NCBI GenBank assembly: GCA_964458415.1
Contig: CAYWIT010000008.1
Location: 1-64,000, forward strand
Direction: 5' to 3'
Length of the DNA: 64,000 nt
DNA from: CAYWIT01 sp964458415
GTDB lineage: Bacteria; Pseudomonadota; Alphaproteobacteria; Micavibrionales; UBA2020
Below the pieces are notes generated by a model. It did not search any database and was not told the origin of the DNA. It saw only the letters and a program-made list of their open reading frames with translations. The translations under genes and the position numbers were made by a program. The stretch's first letter is position 1; the number at the start of each line of letters is the position of its first letter. Shown in pieces: positions 1 to 10,122 of the stretch.

Positions 1-51
1 ACTTGCATGGGGTGCAAGGGGTCGAAGGTTCAAATCCTTTCAGTCCGACCA
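1..51 (+). tRNA. tRNA-Pro (GGG), 3' part only
   Basis: The window opens inside a tRNA. An anticodon stem CTTGC/GCAAG encloses the seven-base loop ATGGGGT, giving anticodon GGG (proline). The variable region, a T arm with GGTTCAAATCC and an encoded CCA at 49-51 follow. The D arm and 5' acceptor strand lie before the window, so the gene cannot be folded completely here. Confidence 0.85.
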
Positions 52-343
52 TTTTTCTTTAAATGGTGGAAACCAAAAAGCCATTATACTTCAATATGTT
101 GACCTTGTTGCGAATTGTCAATTTTAACAATTTGGCTCGCAAACTGGCTCGCAATGACTTGGTACAAATAGTTCACGCTCGCAGGATGTTTCTTTTCAAT
201 CCAATAGATCTAGTTGATGCCCGCCATTTTTGGGGTACTTTTTGAAGAAGAGTTTTTTAAATTGTCCAACGGTGTCAGAGACACTCATGAGCGTCATCAC
301 GTCCTGTACCTGACGCTTCAGCTTTTCGATGCCGTATCCCCCT
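52..343. other. Intergenic stretch without a convincing gene
   Basis: About 290 bp between the tRNA-Pro end and the stop of the putative metallopeptidase. Short open frames on both strands lack a ribosome binding site and recognisable protein features. The only structure seen is a 10-bp direct repeat TGGCTCGCAA at 133-142 and 145-154. A decayed integrative element next to the tRNA 3' end is possible, but no second copy of the tRNA end or integrase motif was found. Confidence 0.4.
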
Positions 344-1582
344 TCAAACACCGGGGGCCGCTGCCTTTTCCGGCGGGGCGAGTTTGTCGGCAACGGGCTT
401 GTATTCCTTGCCAAACAGGCTCAGGTCAATTTTGCTCCCGTCAAATTTCTTGTCGAGCAGCTTGTTGCCGGAGATCTGGTCAAAGTACCAGATGGCGGTC
501 ATGTAGGACTCCGCAGCTTTTTGCAGTTCCGGCTCGCTTTTCAGGAGGCCTTGCTGAAGCAGGGCCTCCGTCAGGTAATAAAGCCGAACGCCCATTTTGG
601 TTTTTTTCTCGAAGGCGTCCTTGTTGATGTTGTGAGCGTCAACAAGCAGGTTATGCAGGCTTTGAAAGATGGCGGCGTCGTTATGCGCATCGTGCAGGGT
701 TTGTTCGCCGCGGTTGAGCGTGATGCCGGAGGCATGCGAGATATCCCCTTTTGCAACCGCATTGATAATGCGGATATAGCGGATGAGGGACTGGCTTTCC
801 TGCAACAGCGCAGGGCTGGTACCCTGCGCCTTCAATACTTTAAAACTGTAAAGATCGGCATCGCTTTCATTGACAGGGGAGGCCTGGAGGTTTTTATTCT
901 GGTCGCAGTGACGCGCCTCATGCAGCATCACATAGGCATTGAATGTTTTCTGCAGGTCTTCTGGCTTGTTTTTGGTGCGGACGGTTTCCATTTCCAGTCC
1001 GCTAAAATCGGAAAGAAAATCCTGTAGCGTGAAGTCTCCCGGAGGGTGGATATAACAGGAGCTTTCCTGAACGGGTTTTTTCAGTTCAAGCGTATAGGAA
1101 TAGGCGTTGAGGGATGAAAAGGGGAAGACGGTGGTGAAGAGACCCTCAACCAGCGTTTTCGCGTAGAAAAAGGATGACATGATCCCCAGCCCGACGGCGG
1201 AGGTTTCTGTTTCATCCTTCATCATCTCGCGATTTAATTTTGTCATGGCTCCCGCCTGGTGAAAAGGAGCCAGCAGGCTTCCACGATGGTAAACGCGGAT
1301 ATTCGCGGCATGGAAATGATCTTTCAGGTTTTTTGCGTGGCCCTGCTGCCCCATATAGTCATTATAGTCGTCGCTATAGAGGTCAGGCGCATAGGGCAGA
1401 AGCATGGAGAGCGAAACCGAGGAGAGGACAACGGCAACCCTTCTTTTCCACTTTTTGGGTTTGAGGGCCTTTTCCTTGACGGCCTTCTGAATGTTTTTGT
1501 CTTTATAAATTTCGGGCGGAACATTTTTCCAGGCAGATCTTTTCCTGAAATAGTTTCTCAAACGTTCGGGAATGATCTTCAT
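344..1582 (-). CDS. Putative membrane-anchored HEXXH metallopeptidase
   Basis: A 412-residue protein. A basic N-terminus precedes a hydrophobic segment at about 48-65 that could be a signal anchor, so the bulk is probably periplasmic. Residues 221-225 read HEARH, a match to the zinc-protease HEXXH motif, in the context YVMLHEARHCDQ. An acidic cluster NESDAD at 238-243 could give the third zinc ligand, as in gluzincin-type enzymes. Seen: the motif and its spacing. Inferred: peptidase activity. The family may be one of the DUF metallopeptidase families of Micavibrio-like bacteria; I cannot name it with certainty. It stands alone, downstream of xthA on the same strand, with a 61-bp gap. Confidence 0.6.
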   Translation of the reverse strand: MKIIPERLRNYFRKRSAWKNVPPEIYKDKNIQKAVKEKALKPKKWKRRVAVVLSSVSLSMLLPYAPDLYSDDYNDYMGQQGHAKNLKDHFHAANIRVYHRGSLLAPFHQAGAMTKLNREMMKDETETSAVGLGIMSSFFYAKTLVEGLFTTVFPFSSLNAYSYTLELKKPVQESSCYIHPPGDFTLQDFLSDFSGLEMETVRTKNKPEDLQKTFNAYVMLHEARHCDQNKNLQASPVNESDADLYSFKVLKAQGTSPALLQESQSLIRYIRIINAVAKGDISHASGITLNRGEQTLHDAHNDAAIFQSLHNLLVDAHNINKDAFEKKTKMGVRLYYLTEALLQQGLLKSEPELQKAAESYMTAIWYFDQISGNKLLDKKFDGSKIDLSLFGKEYKPVADKLAPPEKAAAPGV

Positions 1583-1643
1583 GTGTCGGTTTCCGGCCCT
1601 TGTTGTCTTTATCGGTGTCTGGCCAGTCTACCCCCTGTAGGAA

Positions 1644-2411
1644 TTATGTCAACTTTAAAAGGATTGGCGTATGATCGGAAGCTTTATCGCGGCCACGCGG
1701 CTCCGCATCAATAAAACAATCTTCAAATTTATCAACGGCTTGCGATGATAGCAGGAAATGATCGATGCGGATACCGGCGTTGCGCTGCCAGCTCGCCGCC
1801 TGATAGTCCCAGAAGGTATATTGCTCCGGCTGGTCATTTTTCAGGCGAAAGGCGTCACTCAGCCCCAGATGCAGCAAGGTGCGAAATTTGCGGCGGCTTT
1901 CCGGACGAAACAGGGCGTCTTCGGCCCAAAGCTTCGGGTCATGGCAGTCGCGGTCCTCGGGGATGATGTTGAAATCTCCGCCCAGCACGACAGGCTTGCC
2001 TCGTTCCAGCAGCGTTTGCGCATGGCTATAAAGCCGGTCCAGCCACGCCAGTTTATAGTCGAATTTTTCAGTGCCGACAGGATTGCCGTTGGGGGCATAG
2101 AGCGAGGCGATGTGAAAACCGCCGATGTTCGCTTCGATATAGCGGGCCTGTGCGTCGGTGTCGTCGCCAGGCAGCCCTTTGCCGATATGCGAGATTTGAT
2201 GCCGGGAGAGAATGGCCACGCCGTTCCAGCTTTTTTGCCCATGCACGGCGGACTGATACCCCGCGGACTGAAACTCCATTTCCGGGAAGTTTTCATCCGT
2301 GCATTTCAGTTCCTGCAACAGCAAAACGTCAGGGCGCTGCTTCCCGAGCCAGTCCAGAACGTTCGGCAGGCGCGCCTTGACGGAATTGACGTTCCAGCTT
2401 GCAACCAGCAT
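1644..2411 (-). CDS. xthA: Exodeoxyribonuclease III
   Basis: A 255-residue Mg-dependent AP endonuclease and 3'-5' exonuclease of base-excision repair. It begins with the family start (VASWNVNSVKARL), followed by LLLQELKC carrying the metal-binding Glu. GGDFNIIPEDRD lies mid-protein, and the catalytic SDHTPI motif is at the C-terminus. Length is normal for the family. The start ATG overlaps the stop of erpA in a TAATG junction, so the two are probably translationally coupled; pairing of erpA with xthA is common in alphaproteobacteria. Confidence 0.95.
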   Translation of the reverse strand: MLVASWNVNSVKARLPNVLDWLGKQRPDVLLLQELKCTDENFPEMEFQSAGYQSAVHGQKSWNGVAILSRHQISHIGKGLPGDDTDAQARYIEANIGGFHIASLYAPNGNPVGTEKFDYKLAWLDRLYSHAQTLLERGKPVVLGGDFNIIPEDRDCHDPKLWAEDALFRPESRRKFRTLLHLGLSDAFRLKNDQPEQYTFWDYQAASWQRNAGIRIDHFLLSSQAVDKFEDCFIDAEPRGRDKASDHTPILLKLT

Positions 2412-2743
2412 TACATTTTGACAGCGAAGGAGTTTCCGCAGCCACAGGAAGCCGCTGCATTCGGGTTGCGGATCTTAAAGGAAGATTTCATCATGCCGCG
2501 CTCATAGTCCACTTCGGCTTGATCCAGCAGGGGCAGGGAGGACTGGTCGGTGACCACAATGGCGCCATTTTTTTCGAAAGTAATGTCATCCGCATTCAGG
2601 GTATCGTCTGTTTCCAGTGTATATTTGAACCCGGAGCAGCCGCCGCCCAGAATCGTGACGCGTAGCATGAGTTTGGGATTGTTCTCTTTTTCGCGAAGAG
2701 TCAGGATCTGTTTTGCGGCACTTTCTGTAATTGTCATATTCAT
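2411..2743 (-). CDS. erpA: Iron-sulfur cluster insertion protein (A-type carrier)
   Basis: A 110-residue HesB/IscA/ErpA-family carrier that passes Fe-S clusters to apoproteins. The three ligand cysteines are in GGGCSGFKY and the C-terminal SCGCGNSF. The open frame extends 42 codons upstream, but the ATG at 2743 is preceded by AAGGAG with good spacing and matches the usual family length, so I use it. ErpA rather than IscA is favoured by the NPNAAASCGCG ending; iscS/iscU are not nearby. It is divergent from dgt with about 90 bp between, and coupled to xthA. Confidence 0.9.
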   Translation of the reverse strand: MNMTITESAAKQILTLREKENNPKLMLRVTILGGGCSGFKYTLETDDTLNADDITFEKNGAIVVTDQSSLPLLDQAEVDYERGMMKSSFKIRNPNAAASCGCGNSFAVKM

Positions 2744-2832
2744 AACGAGGCTCCTTTGCGTTTTGTGCTTTAAATCTTCGGCATAATATGGTTTAAAAGC
2801 CTTATAAATCAACATAATTCTGAGAGTGGGTG

Positions 2833-4077
2833 ATGCCCGTGGCCGCAAAAGCGAAGAAACTGATAACACAGGGTAATTCAGGGGTAGCGGATGGCCTTGC
2901 CGTCTATGCCTCCCGTCCGGCCGAAAGCCGGGGGCGCCTCTATGCGGAACCGCCTAGCAAGACACGGGGCGATTTTGAACGTGATCGTGATCGCATCATA
3001 CACTCGCAGGCTTTCCGGCGGCTGAAATTCAAGACACAGGTTTTCGTATACCACGAGGGCGATCATTACCGTAGTCGTCTGTCGCATAGCATCGAAGTGG
3101 CGCAGGTCGCACGCTCGCTGTCGCGTCTGCTGAAGATTGACGAGGATCTGGCCGAGACTTGTGCTCTGGCGCATGATCTGGGCCACACGCCGTTCGCGCA
3201 TGTGGGCGAGGATGCGCTCAAGGAATGCATGGAGCCTTATGGCGGGTTTGATCACAACGATCAGACATTGCGTGTGGTGACAAGGCTGGAAAAAAAGTAT
3301 CCGGGGTTCGATGGCCTGAATCTGACGTGGGAATCTCTGGAGGGGCTGATCAAGCATAACGGCCCCGTCGTTAAAAAAGGACAGAAGAAGCCAAAGCTGG
3401 AAATCACGCTGGGGGAAATCAGCAAGGTCTGGGATCTCAAGCTGAATACTTATGCGTCTCTGGAAGCGCAGGCTGCGGGTATCGCCGATGATATCGCCTA
3501 TAACAGCCATGATCTCGATGATGGGCTCGCCGCCAGATTGTTTACACTTAAAGACCTCGAACAGATCACGTGGGTCGATAAAATCATGCATGCCAAACGC
3601 AAGCAGTATGCCGGAATTGACGGTTACCGGCTGGAGCAGGAAACCGTGCGCGATGTCATGGGGACCTATGTGATCGATGTGCTGGCGGAAACACGCCGCC
3701 GGTTGCAGGAGCTGGCGCCGACCTGCGCGGATGATATTCGTGCCGCGCGCAGCATGACGGTCAGCATGTCTGACGAGATGAAGAAAAATGACCGTGTCCT
3801 GCGTGATTTCCTCTGGGCGAATTTCTATCGCCATCATCAGGTCAGCCGCGTGCGTCGCAAGGTTTTCAAGTGTGTGCAGGATTTGTTCGAGGTTTTCATG
3901 GAAAACCGCCGCTGCCTGCCGCCGGAATGGATGATGCAGGCGGAAACCTGCCCCAAGGGATGGGATCCGAAAATCTGGCGGGCGCGGACGATTGCGGATT
4001 ACATCGCCAGCATGACGGACCGTTTGGCATTGCTGGAACATCGGGATCTTTTTGATGCCAATCAGGTGCTGAGATGA
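2833..4077 (+). CDS. dgt: dGTP triphosphohydrolase-like protein
   Basis: A 414-residue HD-domain dNTP triphosphohydrolase that cleaves dGTP to deoxyguanosine and triphosphate, helping set dNTP pools. The metal-binding residues appear in SHSIEVAQVARS, AHDLGHTPFAH and the later DDIAYNSHDLDDG. The N-terminal RDRDRIIHSQAFRRLKFKTQVF block is the family signature. A GTG sits directly before the chosen ATG and could also serve. Its stop overlaps the argS start (ATGA), the classical alphaproteobacterial dgt-argS pair. Confidence 0.92.
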   Translation: MPVAAKAKKLITQGNSGVADGLAVYASRPAESRGRLYAEPPSKTRGDFERDRDRIIHSQAFRRLKFKTQVFVYHEGDHYRSRLSHSIEVAQVARSLSRLLKIDEDLAETCALAHDLGHTPFAHVGEDALKECMEPYGGFDHNDQTLRVVTRLEKKYPGFDGLNLTWESLEGLIKHNGPVVKKGQKKPKLEITLGEISKVWDLKLNTYASLEAQAAGIADDIAYNSHDLDDGLAARLFTLKDLEQITWVDKIMHAKRKQYAGIDGYRLEQETVRDVMGTYVIDVLAETRRRLQELAPTCADDIRAARSMTVSMSDEMKKNDRVLRDFLWANFYRHHQVSRVRRKVFKCVQDLFEVFMENRRCLPPEWMMQAETCPKGWDPKIWRARTIADYIASMTDRLALLEHRDLFDANQVLR

Positions 4078-5831
4078 ACGTTTTTCAGATCTACAAAGAC
4101 AAGATAAGGGCCATCCTGAATGACATGATGTCAGCCGGGGAGTTGCCGCAGGGGCTGGATCTGTCGCGCCTGACTGCCGAGCCGCCCAAGGATCCCGCGC
4201 ATGGCGATATATCCACGAATGCGGCAATGGTTTTGGCCAAGGCCGCGGGCAAAAATCCGCGCGAGCTGGGGCAGGAGATCTCTGAAAAAATCAAGGCGCT
4301 TTCTACGGTGCAGGAGTCCGCTGTTGCGGGGCCGGGCTTTATCAATTTTCGTTTGAAACCTGCGGAATGGCAGGAGGTGCTCCGGATTATCCTTGGTCGC
4401 GGCATTGCCTTCGGCGACAGCAAAATGGGCGGTGGTGAAAAAGTAAACATCGAGTATGTTTCTGTGAACCCGACGGGGCCAATGCATGCAGGTCATGTGC
4501 GCGGCGCGGTGATCGGGGATACGCTGGCAAACCTTTTGCAAAAAGCCGGGTATGACGTCACCCGCGAATATTATTTCAACGATGCGGGAACGCAAGTGGA
4601 CGTGTTGGCGCGTTCAACCTATTTGCGGTATCGCGAAGCTCTGGGCGAAGCAATCGGCGAAGTGCCGGAGGGGCTTTATCCCGGTGAATATCTGAAAGAC
4701 GTCGGGCAGGGGCTGGCCGCACGTGATGGAAACAAATGGCTGGGCAAGGAGGAATTCGAATGGCTTGTGCCGGTACGCACCTTTGCCGTGGCCTATATGA
4801 TCGATGTGATCCGCAAAGACCTTCAATTGATCGGCATTCAGCACGAAGTCTTCACGAACGAGCGCGAGATCGTCGAGAATGGCACGCTTGAGGACGTTTT
4901 TAAAAAGTTGCAGGACATGGACCTGATCTATCAGGGCACCCTGCCTCCGCCGAAGGGCAAGGAAATGGAAGATTGGGAGCCCGCCGAACTGACTCTGTTC
5001 CGTTCGTCAAAATTCGGCGATTCATCTGATCGTCCGCTGAAAAAGCGGGACGGGACCTGGGCCTATATCATGCCGGACATTGCCTATCATTACGATAAAA
5101 TGCGGCGCGGTTATAAATGGATGATTGACGTCTTGGGCAAGGATCATGGCAATTATCTGGACAAAATGCGTCCGGCGGTTGCGGCGCTCGGTGGCGGCGC
5201 GGCGAAGGTGGATGTTATTTTCTGCGCAATGGTCAAGATGCTGCGCAATGGCGAACCGGTCAAGCTGTCGAAGCGCTCCGGTAATCTGATCACGCTGCGC
5301 GAGGTGGTGGAGGAAGTCGGTGCGGGCGCGGTGCGCTTTCTGATGATGTGGCGCACGCCGGATTCCGATCTCGAATTCGACTTTGCCAAAGTCGTCGAAC
5401 AGACCAAAGACAATCCCGTGTTCTATGTTCAATATGCCCATGCACGGTGTTATTCGGTGATGCGTAACGCGAAAGAAATGTGGCCCGGGATTGATGTGTC
5501 GCCGGAGGCCTTGGCCAAGGCGAATATGTCGCGACTGGCATCGGAAGATGAATTGTCCATTGTGCGTATCATGGCGAATTGGCCACGTTTCGTTGAAGCG
5601 GCGGCAGAAGCGCATGAGCCGCATCGTATTACTTTTTACCTCTATGACCTTGCTTCGGCATTTCATGGATATTGGAACAAGGGCAAAGATGACACCACGC
5701 TGCGCTTTTTGCATGAGGATGATAAAGAATTAAGTCTGGCGCGTCTGGCGCTGGTAAAATCCGTGGCCACTGTTATTGCATCGGGGCTTGCCGTCATGGG
5801 CGTGACTCCGGTGGAGGAGATGCGTTCATGA
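4074..5831 (+). CDS. argS: Arginyl-tRNA synthetase
   Basis: A 585-residue class I synthetase that charges tRNA-Arg. The N-terminal Add1 domain is followed by NPTGPMHAGHVRG, the HIGH motif. KLSKRSGN is the KMSKS-like loop, and the C-terminal helical anticodon-binding domain ends the protein. Length is typical. ATGA overlaps join it to dgt upstream and to the SPOR protein downstream, so all three are probably on one transcript. Confidence 0.96.
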   Translation: MNVFQIYKDKIRAILNDMMSAGELPQGLDLSRLTAEPPKDPAHGDISTNAAMVLAKAAGKNPRELGQEISEKIKALSTVQESAVAGPGFINFRLKPAEWQEVLRIILGRGIAFGDSKMGGGEKVNIEYVSVNPTGPMHAGHVRGAVIGDTLANLLQKAGYDVTREYYFNDAGTQVDVLARSTYLRYREALGEAIGEVPEGLYPGEYLKDVGQGLAARDGNKWLGKEEFEWLVPVRTFAVAYMIDVIRKDLQLIGIQHEVFTNEREIVENGTLEDVFKKLQDMDLIYQGTLPPPKGKEMEDWEPAELTLFRSSKFGDSSDRPLKKRDGTWAYIMPDIAYHYDKMRRGYKWMIDVLGKDHGNYLDKMRPAVAALGGGAAKVDVIFCAMVKMLRNGEPVKLSKRSGNLITLREVVEEVGAGAVRFLMMWRTPDSDLEFDFAKVVEQTKDNPVFYVQYAHARCYSVMRNAKEMWPGIDVSPEALAKANMSRLASEDELSIVRIMANWPRFVEAAAEAHEPHRITFYLYDLASAFHGYWNKGKDDTTLRFLHEDDKELSLARLALVKSVATVIASGLAVMGVTPVEEMRS

Positions 5832-6634
5832 GCATAGACGGCAGGAAAAAGCAGGAAGACGAAAATCTCGGCTCCTTTTATATGGGGCGCATGCGCCCCA
5901 CGCAACCGCAGCAGCAGAGGGTTCTGCCACGGGGCCTGCTGACGATCGTTACAGTGCTCGCTTTTGCAGGCATCCTCTGGTACGCCTATCCGCAAGGACA
6001 GGAAAAGTACACGGATATGGACATCCCGACGGTTGCAGCGGGTAAGGATATCTACAAATTCAAGCCCGATGATCCGGGCGGTATGAAAATACCGCATCAG
6101 GACAGCACGATTTTTGATCCTTTGGAGAAAAGGGCGGCGACAGTGGAGAAGCTTTTACCTCCTGTCGAGCAGCCTGTGGACAAGGACGAGGCGCTGCAGG
6201 CGGGGGTGGCGCTGGAGAGCGCTGTGCCGAAACTGAATCTGGATTTGCAGATGAAGGAAGTCGCCACGGGCACGGAGAAAATCGTGTCGACGAAGGAACC
6301 GGTCAAGACCGTGCCGGTACCGTCGGCGAAACCGGTAAGCAAGCCCGTTGTGCAGCAGGCCCCGGCAGTAAAACCGGTAGCTGCCAAGGGCAATCTTTAC
6401 ATTCAGCTGGGCTCGTATCGCAGTGTGACGGATGCCAAAGGGGACTGGGCCATGCTGCAGAAAAAATATGCCGGCTTTCTTTCCGGCCTCTCCATGCGGA
6501 CGCAACGGGTTGATCTCGGCGCCAAAGGAGTCTGGTATCGTCTGCAGGCGGGGACGGTCAGTGAGGCGCGCGCTGCGGAAATCTGTGCCGATTTAAAGAA
6601 ATCAAACCCAGGCGGATGTTTTATTGCAAAGTAA
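5828..6634 (+). CDS. SPOR-domain cell-division protein
   Basis: A 268-residue bitopic membrane protein. A cytoplasmic segment of about 37 residues precedes a single transmembrane helix (LLTIVTVLAFAGILWYAY, about 38-56). A long Pro/Val/Lys-rich periplasmic linker follows. The C-terminal SPOR domain (about 185-268) starts NLYIQLGSYRS and holds YRLQAG. SPOR domains bind denuded septal peptidoglycan, so it should act at the division site. Its position between argS and nagZ is typical of alphaproteobacteria. Confidence 0.88.
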   Translation: MSIDGRKKQEDENLGSFYMGRMRPTQPQQQRVLPRGLLTIVTVLAFAGILWYAYPQGQEKYTDMDIPTVAAGKDIYKFKPDDPGGMKIPHQDSTIFDPLEKRAATVEKLLPPVEQPVDKDEALQAGVALESAVPKLNLDLQMKEVATGTEKIVSTKEPVKTVPVPSAKPVSKPVVQQAPAVKPVAAKGNLYIQLGSYRSVTDAKGDWAMLQKKYAGFLSGLSMRTQRVDLGAKGVWYRLQAGTVSEARAAEICADLKKSNPGGCFIAK

Positions 6635-6646
6635 GGAATTATCGTC

Positions 6647-7723
6647 ATGACTCAAAAACCAGAATGGACTGACCTGAAGGCGATTATTGTCGATGCGGAG
6701 GGAACCTCCCTGACGGCGGCGGAAAAGGAGCTGTTCAGCCGCGAAAAACCGGCCGGATTTATCCTCTTCAAGCGTAACTGCGTTTCGCGGGAGCAGGTGA
6801 AAGCGCTGGTAGCCGAAATGCGCGCTTGTGTCGGGCGGGATGATATTCCGGTTCTGATTGATCAGGAGGGGGGCAGCGTGGCGCGTCTGCGCGAACCGGC
6901 GTTTCGCGAGTACCCATCGGCGAAGGAACTGGCGGCGCTGGCGCAGGAAGATGGACGCGACGAGGCTTTCGATGCCATACGAATGAATTCCTATCTTATG
7001 GCGCTGGATCTGGCAGAGATGGGCATTACCGTTAACTGTGCGCCGGTGGTGGATGTCCCGACACCGGAATGTCACGCCTTTTTATCGGGCAGCCGTACCT
7101 ATGGCAACGATGCGGATGACATTGGCTTTTTTGGGGAAGCTGTTTGCCGCGGACTTTTGAACGGGGCGGTTTCGCCGGTGATCAAGCATATTCCGGGACA
7201 CGGGCGGGCCAAGGTTGACAGCCATCTTTCATTGCCGGAGGTGGATGCCAGCCTTCCGGATCTGTTAAAAACGGACTTTAAGCCATTCAAATACTTGTCA
7301 CAATCAGATATGAAAACGGCGCTTTGGGCCATGGCGGCGCATGTTGTATACTCGGAGCTGGATCCTGATTCTACGGCGACTGTGTCCAAAATCGTGACGG
7401 ATGAGATTATCCGCAAGGAGATTGGATTTCAGGGGGTGCTGATTGCGGACGACATTTCCATGAAGGCCCTGGGCGGCACGGTGGAAGAACGTGTCGTGAA
7501 AACGCTGGCCGCGGGGATGGATCTGACGATGTTGTGCAATGGGTCGTTTGACGAGCGGCAACGTGCTCTGGCGGTAACGCCGAAGGTGACACCGGAAGCG
7601 GCGCATCGTTTGGAAGCGGCGGAACGGCAGAGAACGGCCTTGCTGAAAACGGCTGCTCAAAATCCGCAGGATAAAGCGCAGAGAAAACTTGCCAGTCTGA
7701 TACAAAAACAACGGAAGCCATGA
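6647..7723 (+). CDS. nagZ: Beta-N-acetylhexosaminidase
   Basis: A 358-residue GH3 enzyme that removes GlcNAc from anhydromuropeptides in cytoplasmic peptidoglycan recycling. The GH3 NagZ loop KHIPGHGRAKVDSH lies at about 180-193 and supplies the His/Asp general acid-base pair. LIADDISMKAL (Asp at about 268) carries the nucleophile. DQEGGSVARLR is also family typical. No signal peptide, as expected. The stop overlaps the scpA start (ATGA). The C-terminus is slightly longer and more basic than in the E. coli protein. Confidence 0.94.
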   Translation: MTQKPEWTDLKAIIVDAEGTSLTAAEKELFSREKPAGFILFKRNCVSREQVKALVAEMRACVGRDDIPVLIDQEGGSVARLREPAFREYPSAKELAALAQEDGRDEAFDAIRMNSYLMALDLAEMGITVNCAPVVDVPTPECHAFLSGSRTYGNDADDIGFFGEAVCRGLLNGAVSPVIKHIPGHGRAKVDSHLSLPEVDASLPDLLKTDFKPFKYLSQSDMKTALWAMAAHVVYSELDPDSTATVSKIVTDEIIRKEIGFQGVLIADDISMKALGGTVEERVVKTLAAGMDLTMLCNGSFDERQRALAVTPKVTPEAAHRLEAAERQRTALLKTAAQNPQDKAQRKLASLIQKQRKP

Positions 7724-8580
7724 GTGCAATGAGCGAAGCTGAAGAGCCAAAATTTGAAGAAGACCTGATGCAGCAAGGTGCCGAGGGTGAAAAGCTGTTG
7801 CTTTATCTCGGGGACTTTGATGGTCCTATCGACATGCTGCTTTCACTGGCGCGTGACCAGAAGGTCGATCTGACCAAAATTTCCATTCTGGCGCTGGCGA
7901 ACCAATATCTGGAATACATCGAAAAGGCCCGTGAGCTGCGGCTGGAACTGGCAGCAGATTATCTGGTGATGGCGTCATGGCTGGCCTATTTGAAATCACG
8001 CCTGCTTGTTCCGCAGGATGAAAAGAAACAGGAAGAGCCCTCTGCCCAGGAGATGGCGGATGCCTTGCAATTCCAGTTATTGCGGCTGGAAGCGATGCGG
8101 AAAGTGGCGGACGAGCTCTTTCATCTGCCGCGTCTGGGCTTTAATGTTTTCGGTCGTGGCGATCCGGAAGGTCTGGCGGTCTCCTATAAAGCCAGATACG
8201 AGATGACGTTCTATGACTTGCTCAAGTCCTATGGCGATATCAAGCAGCGGCAAAAAAATTCGGTTTACAAGCTCAATCCGGTAAAGCTGTTTTCTCTGGA
8301 GGATGCAATTGGGCGTCTGGAAACCATGCTGGGAAAAATTCCGAAGGATTGGGTCTCGCTCTTTATGTTCCTGCCCGCCGGTATGACGGAGAAAATCGTC
8401 AAGCGTTCCGCAGTGGCTTCGACATTTGGAGGCGCTCTTGAAATGGCCAAGCGCGGCTTGATCCAGATTCAGCAGGAAAAAAATTACGCGCCGATCTATA
8501 TCCGTCGTCCGGCAGAGAGCCGTGCCGAGGATGGCGAGGGCGGCAAAACAGCGGGTAACCCGCAGATAGACGAGGGATGA
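7720..8580 (+). CDS. scpA: Segregation and condensation protein A
   Basis: A 286-residue kleisin that bridges the SMC heads in the bacterial condensin. Family features include LLLYLGDFDGPIDMLLSLAR near the N-terminus, the LAADYLVMASWLAYLKSRLL helix and a winged-helix C-terminal part. ATG at 7720 gives an ATGA overlap with nagZ; a second ATG at 7729 is possible. scpB follows after 4 bp, and smc lies on the minus strand at 39-43 kb, so all three condensin subunits are in the window. Confidence 0.94.
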   Translation: MSAMSEAEEPKFEEDLMQQGAEGEKLLLYLGDFDGPIDMLLSLARDQKVDLTKISILALANQYLEYIEKARELRLELAADYLVMASWLAYLKSRLLVPQDEKKQEEPSAQEMADALQFQLLRLEAMRKVADELFHLPRLGFNVFGRGDPEGLAVSYKARYEMTFYDLLKSYGDIKQRQKNSVYKLNPVKLFSLEDAIGRLETMLGKIPKDWVSLFMFLPAGMTEKIVKRSAVASTFGGALEMAKRGLIQIQQEKNYAPIYIRRPAESRAEDGEGGKTAGNPQIDEG

Positions 8581-8584
8581 AACC

Positions 8585-9589
<1,005 letters not shown>

Positions 9590-9592
9590 TTT

Positions 9593-9805
9593 ATGGGATT
9601 GAGCTTTGGGCACATTCTGATCGTTCTGATTATCATTCTGGTCCTTTTTGGGGCTGGAAAGCTTCCTCGTGTTATGGGCGATCTGGGCAAGGGGTTGCGT
9701 AATTTTAAGGATGGGCTGAAAGGCGCCTTGCCGGAAGATGATAAATCTGACGACAAGGGCTCGGATCAGCAAAAACTCCCGCCATCCGATAAAAAAGGCG
9801 AATAG
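9593..9805 (+). CDS. tatA: Sec-independent translocase subunit TatA
   Basis: A 70-residue single-pass membrane protein that forms the Tat export pore. The N-terminal helix ILIVLIIILVLFGAGKLP ends in the FGxxKLP hinge and is followed by the amphipathic helix DLGKGLRNFKDGLKGA. The acidic tail is normal. It is the first gene of tatABC, three bases after scpB and two before tatB. Confidence 0.95.
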   Translation: MGLSFGHILIVLIIILVLFGAGKLPRVMGDLGKGLRNFKDGLKGALPEDDKSDDKGSDQQKLPPSDKKGE

Positions 9806-9807
9806 AC

Positions 9808-10122
9808 TTGTTTGACATCGGCTGGTCTGAAATGCTGGTCATTCTGGCCGTTGCGCTTGTCGTGATCGGGCCGCGTGACTTGCCGAAGGTGCTTTATACG
9901 GTCGGAAAATTTATCAGAAAAATCAAGATGTTTACGGGCGATATTCAGAAATCGCTTGATAAGATTATTCATGAAGAAGAGCTGGATGAAATTGTCCGGG
10001 AAGCAAATAAGCCTGGCGGGCCTCATTTGCAGTTTGAAATTGAAAAGCAGCTCGCGGTGGAAAAGCCGGCAGGTGCCAATAAACCTGAAAATCAAAAAAG
10101 CACTGCAAATGATTCAAAGTAA
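9808..10122 (+). CDS. tatB: Sec-independent translocase subunit TatB
   Basis: A 104-residue partner of TatC in twin-arginine signal recognition. The N-terminus FDIGWSEMLVILAVALVVIG followed by PRDLPKV is the TatB signature. The start codon is TTG at 9808; the next ATG lies inside the conserved WSEM segment and would remove the first residues of the helix. The short C-terminus is typical of alphaproteobacteria. Confidence 0.94.
   Translation: MFDIGWSEMLVILAVALVVIGPRDLPKVLYTVGKFIRKIKMFTGDIQKSLDKIIHEEELDEIVREANKPGGPHLQFEIEKQLAVEKPAGANKPENQKSTANDSK

Noticed and set aside
52..343. Integrase remnant or att site beside tRNA-Pro
   Set aside because: Direct repeat TGGCTCGCAA and tRNA 3' end are suggestive, but no copy of the tRNA end and no integrase motif were found.
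2878..4227. 449-codon open frame antisense to dgt
   Set aside because: Lies opposite the well-conserved dgt/argS frames and has no recognisable domain or ribosome site.
9875..10108. Long upstream extension of tatC
   Set aside because: The extension overlaps tatB in another frame and reads as a non-homologous basic sequence; the conserved TatC start is near 10109-10130.
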